Shown here in pieces: positions 1 through 6,579 of a DNA stretch of 13,333 bases; position 1 is the first letter of the stretch; every line of letters starts with the position of its first letter. Position numbers and translations under genes: made by a program. This DNA comes from Chitinophagaceae bacterium. Lineage in GTDB: Bacteria; Bacteroidota; Bacteroidia; Chitinophagales; Chitinophagaceae. The stretch spans positions 1 through 13,333 of the forward strand of contig PLXD01000189.1 in assembly GCA_003151295.1 (NCBI GenBank). The letters run 5' to 3'. The notes beneath the pieces are model-generated. The model was not told the DNA's origin. It worked only from the letters and a program-made list of their open reading frames with translations, and searched no databases.

Positions 1-477
1 AATGCTGCGGGTACTTTCTATCATTTCCTGGATGAGCTGAGTGTGGAACTGATCGCGGTGGAGGCAGCCGGTCATGGGGTGACAAGCGGCATGAGTGCGG
101 CGACTACCCAATTGGGTAAGCCCGGTGTCCTTCATGGCAGCCGGAGCCTGGTCATGCAAACAGCCGATGGACAGGTCGTAGAGCCGCATAGCATATCCGC
201 CGGATTGGATTACCCGGGCATCGGTCCTCTTCATGCAAATCTTTATGAAAGCGGGCGGGGCACATTCCTGAGCGCCACGGACGAGGAAGCCCTGGCGGCT
301 GCTTTTGAGCTGGCTAAACTGGAAGGGATCATCCCGGCCCTGGAGTCCGCCCATGCCCTTGCCGGCCTGGATCAGTTGCAACTGAACGAAAAAGATACGG
401 TGGTGCTCTGCCTGAGCGGGCGGGGCGATAAAGACCTGGCCACCTATATGCGTGCGATGGATGGAGGGGTAGCTTGA
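1..477 (+). CDS. trpB: Tryptophan synthase beta chain, C-terminal part (5' end outside window)
   Basis: Partial gene, open from base 1 to the TGA at 475-477 (158 residues). TrpB is the PLP enzyme that condenses indole with L-serine to form L-tryptophan, working in an alpha2-beta2 complex with TrpA. The first residues, NAAGTFYHFLDE, fit the end of the GGGSNA loop that holds the PLP phosphate, so about 235 N-terminal residues are missing, including the PLP lysine. Family motifs that are visible: HSISAGLDYPGIGP, ESAHAL (its Glu matches the conserved Glu near residue 350 of the enteric enzyme) and LSGRGDKD, whose Ser contacts the PLP ring nitrogen. An internal GTG at 43 is not the true start, because homology continues upstream to the window edge. 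trpA follows after a 172-bp spacer, which is unusually long for a pair whose products form one complex. Identification is firm. Confidence 0.97.
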   Translation, partial: NAAGTFYHFLDELSVELIAVEAAGHGVTSGMSAATTQLGKPGVLHGSRSLVMQTADGQVVEPHSISAGLDYPGIGPLHANLYESGRGTFLSATDEEALAAAFELAKLEGIIPALESAHALAGLDQLQLNEKDTVVLCLSGRGDKDLATYMRAMDGGVA

Positions 478-649
478 ACCGTTTGAGGAATGATGAGATT
501 TTGAATGATGAGATGAGGGGTTAAGCGCCAATCTTTACGGAGGATAGGTATATGTTTTTGGAATGGGTCTCAAATTAGATTGTGCAAGATTAAATTGTGC
601 GCAATCTAATTTGACGGTAATTTGACAGCCTTCAAAAAAGAAAGATACA
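478..649 (+). other. trpB-trpA spacer with hairpin and direct repeats
   Basis: This 172-bp gap holds no ORF of note. It contains a 12-bp direct repeat (GAATGATGAGAT at 488-499 and 503-514), a long inverted repeat (570-614, listed separately) and a 9-bp direct repeat (TAATTTGAC at 607-615 and 618-626). I found no clean TAnnTTTG promoter box; TATGTTTT at 552-559 is only a near match. Whether transcription restarts here or reads through from trpB cannot be decided by eye. Confidence 0.6.
570..614 (+). repeat. Imperfect inverted repeat (potential RNA hairpin) upstream of trpA
   Basis: The arms 570-585 and 599-614 can pair over 16 bp with a single G-U wobble (583 with 601) and a 13-nt loop. The loop plus the 3' arm can form a competing smaller hairpin, 594-605 (ATTGTGCGCAAT). 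There is no T-run after the stem, so it is not a classical intrinsic terminator. It lies 35 bp before the trpA ATG. It could be an mRNA-stabilising or attenuating structure, or a remnant of a small repeat element. The symmetry is seen directly; any function is inference. Confidence 0.55.
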
Positions 650-1420
650 ATGAGCAGAATACAGGAATTATTTGCCAGGAAGAATAAGAAAGTACTGAAT
701 GTCTATTGCACGGCGGGATATCCTGCATTGGACAGTACCCTTCGGGTCATGAAGGCGCTGCAGGAAAACGGCGCCGACCTGGTAGAACTTGGCATGCCGT
801 ATGGCGATCCCCTGGCAGACGGTCCGGTGATACAGGCCAGTGGGGGCAAAGCGCTTGAGAATGGGATGACGATTGTCAGGCTGTTCGAACAACTCAAAGA
901 ACTCCGGCCGGCAGTACGGGTACCGGTAATCCTGATGGGCTATATGAACCCCGCCCTGCAATATGGATTTGAAGGATTTTGCAGGGAGGCGGCTGCCGTG
1001 GGCGTCGACGGACTGATCCTGCCCGATCTGCCTATCTATGAGTTTGAGACCGAGTATGGTGCGATCATAAAAAAGTATGGACTGGATTTTATCTTCCTGG
1101 TGACTCCCGAGACCTCCGAAGCAAGGATCCGGAAGGTCGACGCACTTAGTACCGGGTTTCTTTATGCGGTATCCTCCTCCTCCATTACCGGCAAGGACAA
1201 GAATATGGATAGCCAGCAGGGGTATTTTGAACGGCTGGAGAAAATGAAATTGAAGAACCCTGTGCTGGTAGGCTTTGGCATCAAGGACAGTAAAACCTTT
1301 GAAGTGGCCACCATGCACACGATTGGTGCCAATATAGGCACGGCCTATATACAGGCGTTGGAGAATAATCCGGATATCGAGTCGGCGACAAAACAATTTT
1401 TGACAACTATCTTACAATAG
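650..1420 (+). CDS. trpA: Tryptophan synthase alpha chain
   Basis: 256 residues, a normal full length for TrpA. This TIM-barrel subunit cleaves indole-3-glycerol phosphate to indole and glyceraldehyde 3-phosphate and passes the indole to TrpB. The catalytic acids are present: Glu46 in VELGMPYGDP and Asp57 in DPLADGP, matching Glu49 and Asp60 of the enteric enzyme. Other family marks are MGYMNP, the GLILPDLP strand, FLVTPETS, the phosphate loop YAVSSSSITG and VGFGI near the C-terminus. The ATG at 650 gives the expected N-terminus (MSRIQELF); no strong Shine-Dalgarno is seen, as is usual in Bacteroidota. The gene ends in TAG at 1418-1420. It links the trp block to the downstream his block, with 96 bp before hisH. 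A 242-residue reverse-strand ORF across it is a shadow. Confidence 0.97.
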   Translation: MSRIQELFARKNKKVLNVYCTAGYPALDSTLRVMKALQENGADLVELGMPYGDPLADGPVIQASGGKALENGMTIVRLFEQLKELRPAVRVPVILMGYMNPALQYGFEGFCREAAAVGVDGLILPDLPIYEFETEYGAIIKKYGLDFIFLVTPETSEARIRKVDALSTGFLYAVSSSSITGKDKNMDSQQGYFERLEKMKLKNPVLVGFGIKDSKTFEVATMHTIGANIGTAYIQALENNPDIESATKQFLTTILQ

Positions 1421-1487
1421 GACTTTCCTGCAATAAGACTTTTTACTATGGATCTTCTTTTTAAGGTCTTTTTAAAATGTCTTTTAA
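1415..1487 (+). repeat. Degenerate short direct repeats in the trpA-hisH spacer
   Basis: CAATAGGACTTT (1415-1426, containing the trpA stop codon) recurs as CAATAAGACTTT at 1431-1442, 11 of 12 identical with a 16-bp period. Just downstream, TCTTTTTAA occurs at 1456-1464 and 1467-1475, and TCTTTTAA at 1480-1487. They look like traces of local slippage duplication. No promoter or terminator function can be shown. Confidence 0.5.
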
Positions 1488-1516
1488 AGGGTCTCTATTT
1501 CAACGGGATAACCAGT

Positions 1517-2128
1517 ATGCGTGTAGTAATCATAAAATATAATGCAGGAAACATTCAATCCGTTCTGTATGCACTGGAACGGATCGGGATACAGGCTATC
1601 GTAACGGATGACCATGAGCTGATATGCTCGGCGGATAAGGTGATCTTTCCGGGGGTCGGGGAAGCCAGCACGGCTATGAGATACCTGGAAGAAAGGAACC
1701 TGGATACGCTCATCAGGGACCTGAAGCAGCCGGTGCTGGGTATTTGTCTGGGTATGCAACTGATGTGTCGCTCCAGTGAAGAAAATGATACGGAATGCCT
1801 GGGGATCTTCGGGACGGAGGTAAAGAAGTTTGCCCCTTCGGCCGTCCAGGTCGCCGGGGGGCTTAAAGTGCCCCAGATCGGATGGAACACCATCTATGAT
1901 CTTCGCACGGATCTATTCAAAGGCATCAATGATCAGAGCTATTGCTATTTTGTCCATGGGTATTACGCGGCATTAGGTGAACATACGATCGCCACGACGG
2001 ATTATGTCCACCCTTATAGCTCGGGCCTGCATAAGGCGAATTTCTACGGAGTGCAATTTCATCCCGAGAAAAGTGCGGCAGTGGGTGAGCGGATATTGAC
2101 AAATTTTTGCCAGGGAATTGATGGATAA
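1517..2128 (+). CDS. hisH: Imidazole glycerol phosphate synthase, glutaminase subunit
   Basis: 203 residues from the ATG at 1517. HisH is a class I glutamine amidotransferase that releases ammonia from glutamine and channels it to HisF, which makes imidazole-glycerol phosphate and AICAR. The triad is intact: Cys77 in GICLGMQL, and His182 and Glu184 in GVQFHPEKS. The oxyanion-region motif PGVGEA (45-50) and the HGYYA segment near residue 147 also fit. The frame stays open upstream to an ATG at 1448, but that would add 23 hydrophobic and basic residues not found in HisH, encoded by AT-rich repeated DNA. MRVVIIKYNAGN is the typical family N-terminus, so 1517 is preferred. Two in-frame stops (TAA TAA, 2126-2131) close it, 15 bp before the GNAT-HisA gene. 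Partner hisF lies one gene downstream. Confidence 0.95.
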   Translation: MRVVIIKYNAGNIQSVLYALERIGIQAIVTDDHELICSADKVIFPGVGEASTAMRYLEERNLDTLIRDLKQPVLGICLGMQLMCRSSEENDTECLGIFGTEVKKFAPSAVQVAGGLKVPQIGWNTIYDLRTDLFKGINDQSYCYFVHGYYAALGEHTIATTDYVHPYSSGLHKANFYGVQFHPEKSAAVGERILTNFCQGIDG

Positions 2129-2143
2129 TAACACTAAAAAACT

Positions 2144-2539
2144 ATGCAGATTAAAGAAGTTCCCATAGAGCAGGTTTTGAAAATGCGGCAGGAAGTCATG
2201 TATCCGAATCTTTCCATAGAAGAGTTGAGATTGCAGGACGATCCCACCGGTAAGCATATCGGATTATATGTGGAGGACGAACTTGTTTCCGTGATATCCG
2301 TTTTTTTGGAACACGATGTGATGCGGTTTAGGAAATTTGCGACACAGACACATTTGCAGGGAAAAGGTTACGGCACGCGATTGTTAGTCCATGTTATGAA
2401 AATGGCGGAAGAGCTGCGATGCAGGAAGGTATGGTGTCATGCGCGGGTATCCGCTAAGGGCTTTTATGGAAAGTACGGGATGAAGCCCGTCGGCGATACC
2501 TGGTATAGCCATGGGATAGCGTTTGTTAAAATGGAAAAA
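2144..2539 (+). other. GNAT acetyltransferase domain region within the HisA gene
   Basis: This marks the extra N-terminal domain (residues 1-132). It has an acidic N-terminal helix region, a beta strand HIGLYVEDELVSVISVF (38-54), the motif-A strand RFRKFAT (61-67) and the CoA pyrophosphate loop QGKGYG (72-77). It appears intact, not decayed. A simple origin is loss of the stop codon of a GNAT gene lying directly upstream of hisA, since the domain ends only a few residues before HisA begins. Confidence 0.8.
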
Positions 2540-3262
2540 GCCAGCGGAATAGAGGTAATTCCGGCAATAGATATCATCGGGGGCAAATGTGTCCGTCTGA
2601 CGCAGGGAGATTATGAACAAAAGAAAGTGTATAACGAGCATCCGCTGGAAGTGGCCAAAGAATTTGAGGATGCCGGCTTGCAGAGGCTGCACCTCGTGGA
2701 CCTGGATGGGGCGAAGGACGGTGCTGTGAAGAACTGGAAAGTGCTGGAAACGATTGCCGGGAAGACGAAGCTGGTCATCGATTTCGGGGGGGGTATAAAA
2801 ACGGGAAATGATGTCGACATTGTGCTGAATTCTGGTGCGGCCATGGCTACCATCGGGAGTATCGCCGTAAAAAAAGGAGAGCTCTTCCTGAGCTGGCTGC
2901 AGGCGTACGGTGCGGATAAATTCCTGTTGGGTGCCGATGTAAAAGAGGAGAAGATCGCGGTGGGAGGCTGGTTGGAAACGACCGATATCTGGGTCTATGA
3001 TTTCATCGGGGAATACCTGCAAAAAGGAGTGAAGCAGGTTTTTTGTACGGATGTTGGAAAAGACGGCCTGCTCGAAGGTCCTTCCCTGGATCTGTACCGG
3101 AATATTCTCGGAAAATTTCCAGGCCTGCATTTCATAGCCAGCGGGGGAGTAAGTGTGATAGACGATGTATATCAGCTGGCTGATATCGGCTGTTCCGGGG
3201 TGATCATCGGCAAAGCGATCTATGAAGGCCGGATCACACTGCAAGAATTGGCGGGAATTTAA
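2144..3262 (+). CDS. hisA: GNAT acetyltransferase-HisA fusion (ProFAR isomerase)
   Basis: 372 residues in one uninterrupted frame with two domains. Residues 1-132 look like a GNAT N-acetyltransferase: the acetyl-CoA loop is QGKGYGT (72-78), followed by an Arg/Lys-rich helix and the usual C-terminal KGFYGKYGMKPVGD segment. Residues 136-372 are a complete HisA, which isomerises ProFAR to PRFAR in histidine synthesis. Catalytic Asp143 (in IPAID) and Asp265 (in GADVKEE) are present, as are phosphate-binding FGGGI (214-218) and ASGGV (332-336). HisA normally begins at the IPAID strand and is about 240 residues long, so the N-terminal domain is extra. The GNAT domain ends naturally in KMEK; its Met130 (ATG at 2531) could serve as an internal start and give a 243-residue free HisA. 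The acetyltransferase substrate is unknown. Domain calls are firm; whether a fused product accumulates is inference. Confidence 0.93.
   Translation: MQIKEVPIEQVLKMRQEVMYPNLSIEELRLQDDPTGKHIGLYVEDELVSVISVFLEHDVMRFRKFATQTHLQGKGYGTRLLVHVMKMAEELRCRKVWCHARVSAKGFYGKYGMKPVGDTWYSHGIAFVKMEKASGIEVIPAIDIIGGKCVRLTQGDYEQKKVYNEHPLEVAKEFEDAGLQRLHLVDLDGAKDGAVKNWKVLETIAGKTKLVIDFGGGIKTGNDVDIVLNSGAAMATIGSIAVKKGELFLSWLQAYGADKFLLGADVKEEKIAVGGWLETTDIWVYDFIGEYLQKGVKQVFCTDVGKDGLLEGPSLDLYRNILGKFPGLHFIASGGVSVIDDVYQLADIGCSGVIIGKAIYEGRITLQELAGI
2786..2793 (+). repeat. G8 homopolymer in the HisA phosphate-binding motif
   Basis: Eight consecutive G bases encode part of the FGGGI phosphate loop (TTC GGG GGG GGT ATA). The frame is correct as given. 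Such a tract is prone to replication slippage and to sequencing error; a one-base change would truncate HisA within its first half. Confidence 0.9.
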
Positions 3263-3280
3263 TCTTTTAAAAATAAGATC

Positions 3281-4039
3281 TTGCTTACCAAACGTATCAT
3301 ACCCTGTCTCGATATCCGCGACGGGCGCACCGTAAAAGGGGTGAATTTTGAGAATATCCGTGATGCCGGTGACCCGGTGGAATTAGGTGCGCTCTATGCT
3401 CAGCAGGGGGCAGACGAACTGGTATTCCTGGATATTACGGCCACCATAGAAAAAAGAAAGACCCTTCGGGAACTGGTCAACAGGATCGCTCATCATATCA
3501 ATATCCCGTTCACCGTCGGTGGGGGGATCAGCAGTGTCGACGACGTATCCTTGCTCCTGCAAAACGGGGCCGATAAAATTTCCGTAAATACCTCGGCCTT
3601 TAAAAGACCTGAGCTGGTCAAAGAACTGGCCAGGGAATTTGGCAGCCAGTGCGTGGTGCTGGCCATCGACACCAAGCAGGAGGAAGACGGTGAATGGTAT
3701 GTGTACCTGAACGGAGGCCGGATACCAACGGGGAGAAAGACAGAGGAATGGGCCAAAGAGGCAGTGGGGCTGGGCGCCGGTGAGATCCTCCTTACCTCCA
3801 TGAACCATGATGGCACTAAGAAGGGATTTGCCATAGATATTACAAAAAAATTGTCTATATCTCTGCCGGTCCCTATTATTGCTTCGGGTGGCGGCGGCAC
3901 GATGGAACATTTTGCAGAAATCTTCGGGGCAGGTCATGCAGATGCCGCATTGGCTGCCAGTATTTTCCATTTTAAAGAAATTGCGATTCCGGAATTAAAA
4001 GGATATTTGCAGGGGAAAAATATCCCGGTACGGGTATGA
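3281..4039 (+). CDS. hisF: Imidazole glycerol phosphate synthase, cyclase subunit
   Basis: 252 residues, matching the family length of about 250. HisF is a TIM barrel that uses ammonia from HisH and PRFAR to form imidazole-glycerol phosphate and AICAR. The catalytic pair Asp11 ([10 protein letters not shown]) and Asp130 (VLAIDTK) sits at the same positions as in the well-studied Thermotoga enzyme. Phosphate loops TVGGGI (78-83) and IASGGGG near residue 218 are present. The start is TTG at 3281: it gives the expected [12 protein letters not shown]-terminus, and no in-frame ATG lies between the hisA stop and this conserved segment. The hisA TAA (3260-3262) lies in the same frame, only 18 bp upstream, so the two are surely co-transcribed and probably translationally coupled. 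Confidence 0.96.
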   Translation: MLTKRIIPCLDIRDGRTVKGVNFENIRDAGDPVELGALYAQQGADELVFLDITATIEKRKTLRELVNRIAHHINIPFTVGGGISSVDDVSLLLQNGADKISVNTSAFKRPELVKELAREFGSQCVVLAIDTKQEEDGEWYVYLNGGRIPTGRKTEEWAKEAVGLGAGEILLTSMNHDGTKKGFAIDITKKLSISLPVPIIASGGGGTMEHFAEIFGAGHADAALAASIFHFKEIAIPELKGYLQGKNIPVRV

Positions 4040-4102
4040 TCTATCACATTCATTTCCCCGGTTGGTGGATTGTTGCAGGCGGCAGAATAATATATTAGTA
4101 AA

Positions 4103-4708
4103 ATGGAATATTTGAAAATACGTTTCGAAAAATACGCTGATGGTCTTGTCCCCGCTATTATACAAGATCATAAGACGCATAAGGTGTTGATGCTGGGATT
4201 CATGAATGGGGAAGCTTTGGAAAAGACCAGGGAAGAGGGAAAGGTCACTTTCTTCAGCCGTTCGAAAAAACGGCTCTGGACAAAGGGGGAGGAGAGCGGT
4301 AATTTTTTACTGGTGAAGAGCATTACGGTAGATTGCGACCAGGATACCCTGCTCATCACGGCGGAACCCCTCGGGCCCGTTTGCCATACCGGCGCCGATA
4401 CCTGCTGGGACGAAAAGAACCAAAGGGACGAATTTTTGTTCTACCTGGAAGAAGTCATCGACAAGCGCAGGTATGCCTCACCCGATGAATCCTATATTGC
4501 CCGTCTCTTTGCCAAAGGGATCAATAAAATAGCGCAGAAGGTCGGGGAAGAAGCCGTGGAAATGGTGATCGAAGCTAAGGGCCAGGACGAACAACTCTTC
4601 CTGAATGAATCGGCCGACCTGCTCTTTCATTACCTGATCCTGCTGAATGCCAAAGGGCATACTTTGCAGGATGTAATAAACGTTTTACAAGAACGTCATA
4701 AAAAATAA
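4103..4708 (+). CDS. hisIE: Bifunctional phosphoribosyl-AMP cyclohydrolase / phosphoribosyl-ATP pyrophosphatase
   Basis: 201 residues combining HisI (about 1-105) and HisE (about 112-200), the second and third steps of histidine synthesis. HisE hydrolyses PR-ATP to PR-AMP, and HisI opens the adenine ring to give ProFAR, the HisA substrate. HisI marks: LMLGFMNGEAL (29-39), FFSRSKKRLWTKGEESGN (50-67), the metal cluster DCDQD (77-81) and Cys94 and Cys101 in VCHTGADTC, which with Cys78 would bind zinc. HisE marks: the acidic helix KVGEEAVEMVIEAK (146-159) and ESADLLFHYLILL (169-181). The I-E domain order is standard for Bacteroidota. A 63-bp spacer without clear signals separates it from hisF. 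It closes the visible his run, and the thioredoxin gene follows 16 bp later. Confidence 0.96.
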   Translation: MEYLKIRFEKYADGLVPAIIQDHKTHKVLMLGFMNGEALEKTREEGKVTFFSRSKKRLWTKGEESGNFLLVKSITVDCDQDTLLITAEPLGPVCHTGADTCWDEKNQRDEFLFYLEEVIDKRRYASPDESYIARLFAKGINKIAQKVGEEAVEMVIEAKGQDEQLFLNESADLLFHYLILLNAKGHTLQDVINVLQERHKK

Positions 4709-4724
4709 GGATAAATAATTTCTC

Positions 4725-5846
4725 ATGAGACATCTTCTTACGATACTGGCATTTTTACCGCTATTCGCAGCAGCGCAGGGAACCAGTGGGAGCGGGGCCG
4801 GGAAAGCCGTCGGAACCGGTTTCCTTATTACCGGCGAAGTCAAGGGGCTCGCCGAAAGCTCGAAAGTATTTCTGACCGATGCCAATAATCCTTCCGATAC
4901 CCTGGCCAAAGGGTTCGTAAGAACAGGGAAATTTGTCCTGAAAGGGCATGTCAAAGAGCCCAATCTTTATGAAGTAAACTTTGGAAGCGCCAAGAAAAAA
5001 GGGCATCTTTTCATGGGCAATGACCCGATAGTTATTACCGGTTCGGTCGAAAATCTCATGGGATTGAGCATCACCGGATCTCCATCCAATGATGATTTCA
5101 TGGAATTTCAGCAAACGTTCAACCCGAATTTCGCCCGGTTGAATGCGCTGGGCCAGTTGTCCAATTCACCGGATGGGGCGAAGATATCCGATTCGATATC
5201 CAGGGCCTACAAGCTTATTGTGGATACGGTGCAGATGACCCTGGATCAGTTCATCCAGAACAAACGATCTTCCTACGTTTCTCCTTTCATCATGATCGTG
5301 CTCAGCCAGCTATCCGACGATCCTTCCAGGCAGGAAAAGAGATTTGATATGCTTTCTCCGGAAATCCAAAACAGCTTTTACGGCCAATACCTGCAAAAAC
5401 AGATCGCTGAAACAAAAATAGGGGCCATAGGGTCCCCGGCCATCGATTTTAGCCAGAATGATACAGCCGGCAAACCGATAGTCCTGTCTTCCTATAAAGG
5501 GAAATATGTGCTTGTCGATTTCTGGGCCAGCTGGTGTGGTCCCTGCCGTATGGAAAATCCCAATGTCGTAGCTACTTTCAACAAGTTCAAGGATAAAAAC
5601 TTCACCGTACTCGGCGTGTCCCTCGATAAGGCCCGTGACCCCTGGTTGAAAGCCATTAAAGACGATAAATTGACCTGGACACAGGTCAGCGACCTCAAAT
5701 TTTGGTATAACGATGTCGCTGTCAAGTATCATATCCAGAGCATACCCCAGAATTTCCTCATCGGCCCGGATGGCAAAATTGTCGGGAGGAACCTTAGGGG
5801 GGCAGAATTGCAATCCAAGCTTTGCGAATTATTGGGTTGTAATTAA
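4725..5846 (+). CDS. Periplasmic TlpA-like thioredoxin with DUF4369-like N-terminal domain
   Basis: 373 residues. An N-terminal signal peptide (residues 1-18, hydrophobic core LLTILAFLPLFAAA, probable cut after AQ) sends it to the periplasm. Residues about 33-115 resemble the DUF4369 beta-rich domain (FLITGEVKGL, GKFVLKGHVKEP) common on Bacteroidota thioredoxins. A helical linker follows. Residues about 234-373 are a TlpA/AhpC-TSA thioredoxin fold with the redox motif WCGPC (270-274) and the cis-Pro loop SIPQNFLIGPDG (Pro341). The likely role is thiol-disulfide reduction of envelope proteins, perhaps for cytochrome c maturation; the substrate is not shown. It begins 16 bp after hisIE, so read-through from the his run is plausible without implying a histidine role. 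It ends 12 bp from the convergent pdxJ end. Confidence 0.9.
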   Translation: MRHLLTILAFLPLFAAAQGTSGSGAGKAVGTGFLITGEVKGLAESSKVFLTDANNPSDTLAKGFVRTGKFVLKGHVKEPNLYEVNFGSAKKKGHLFMGNDPIVITGSVENLMGLSITGSPSNDDFMEFQQTFNPNFARLNALGQLSNSPDGAKISDSISRAYKLIVDTVQMTLDQFIQNKRSSYVSPFIMIVLSQLSDDPSRQEKRFDMLSPEIQNSFYGQYLQKQIAETKIGAIGSPAIDFSQNDTAGKPIVLSSYKGKYVLVDFWASWCGPCRMENPNVVATFNKFKDKNFTVLGVSLDKARDPWLKAIKDDKLTWTQVSDLKFWYNDVAVKYHIQSIPQNFLIGPDGKIVGRNLRGAELQSKLCELLGCN

Positions 5847-5858
5847 GCGGATACCCTC

Positions 5859-6575
5859 TTATTGCAACTGGCGTTTGTAGAGCTGAATGGCATTCTCATA
5901 TCCGAGGTATAGGGCGTCGCAGATCAGGGCATGGCCGATGGAGACTTCGTCTAGCCCTGGTATATTGCGGGCGAAATATTGAAGGTTCTGCAGGTCGAGG
6001 TCATGGCCGGCGTTCAGGCCCAATCCCAGTTCCCTGGCCCTCTTTGCGGCTGCCACGTACGGGGCGATGGCTTTTTCCCGGCCTGTGGCATACTCCCTGG
6101 CATACCCTTCCGTATAGAGCTCGATCCTGTCCGTTCCGGTCATAGCGGCGCCTTCCACCATTTCCAGCACAGGATCTACAAAGATCGAAACCCTTATACC
6201 GGCTTTCCTGAATACGGAGATCATTTCCGCCAGCCAGTCTTTATTTTTCAGGGTGTCCCATCCATGGTTGGACGTTATCTGATCAAGGGCGTCCGGAACG
6301 AGGGTCACCTGGTCGGGATGAGTGGCCAGTACCAGGTCCACGAATTTTTGTTCCTGGCAATTCCCTTCGATGTTGAATTCTGTCGTGATGATCTTTTTAA
6401 TGTCATACACATCCTTATAACGGATATGCCGCTCATCCGGCCGGGGATGAACGGTGACGCCGTCTGCGCCGAACAACTGGGCGTCAGATGCCGCTTTTAC
6501 AACGTCAGGATTATTGCCTCCGCGGCTGTTGCGTATGGTAGCAAACTTGTTGATGTTCACGGAAAGTTTCGTCAT
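5859..6575 (-). CDS. pdxJ: Pyridoxine 5'-phosphate synthase
   Basis: 238 residues, full length. PdxJ condenses 3-amino-2-oxopropyl phosphate with 1-deoxy-D-xylulose 5-phosphate to form pyridoxine 5'-phosphate, the last ring-forming step of DXP-dependent vitamin B6 synthesis. Motifs in order: [14 protein letters not shown] (7-20), [13 protein letters not shown] (39-51) with His43 and His50, NIEGN with catalytic Glu70, [10 protein letters not shown] with Glu151, [12 protein letters not shown] with His191, and [15 protein letters not shown]. These match the catalytic Glu72, Glu153 and His193 of the E. coli enzyme with a two-residue shift. HPRPDERHI replaces the enteric HLREDRRHI, a variant I associate with Bacteroidota. 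The start is ATG (6573-6575). A TACCTTTG box sits only 4 nt upstream (6580-6587). Several products nearby use PLP (TrpB), but no operon link is visible. Confidence 0.97.
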   Translation of the reverse strand: MTKLSVNINKFATIRNSRGGNNPDVVKAASDAQLFGADGVTVHPRPDERHIRYKDVYDIKKIITTEFNIEGNCQEQKFVDLVLATHPDQVTLVPDALDQITSNHGWDTLKNKDWLAEMISVFRKAGIRVSIFVDPVLEMVEGAAMTGTDRIELYTEGYAREYATGREKAIAPYVAAAKRARELGLGLNAGHDLDLQNLQYFARNIPGLDEVSIGHALICDALYLGYENAIQLYKRQLQ

Positions 6576-6579
6576 GCCG

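Noticed and set aside
622..651. E. coli-like sigma-70 promoter TTGACA-18 bp-TACAAT before trpA
   Set aside because: The -10-like part overlaps the trpA ATG, so it could not transcribe the start codon, and Bacteroidota use a different consensus.
1448..1516. Upstream-extended start of hisH
   Set aside because: The extra 23 residues come from AT-rich repeated DNA and are absent from normal HisH; MRVVIIKYNAGN from 1517 is the typical N-terminus.
2384..3244. 286-codon reverse-strand ORF across hisA
   Set aside because: It is a shadow of a clearly conserved gene; its translation shows no domain, signal or start context. Similar shadows oppose trpA (668-1396), hisF (3383-3970) and the TonB receptor (7302-8126).
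2531..3262. HisA acting as a dual HisA/TrpF (PriA-like) enzyme because of its place beside trpA
   Set aside because: No PriA-specific feature was visible and PriA is mainly known from Actinobacteria; trpF may simply lie outside the window.
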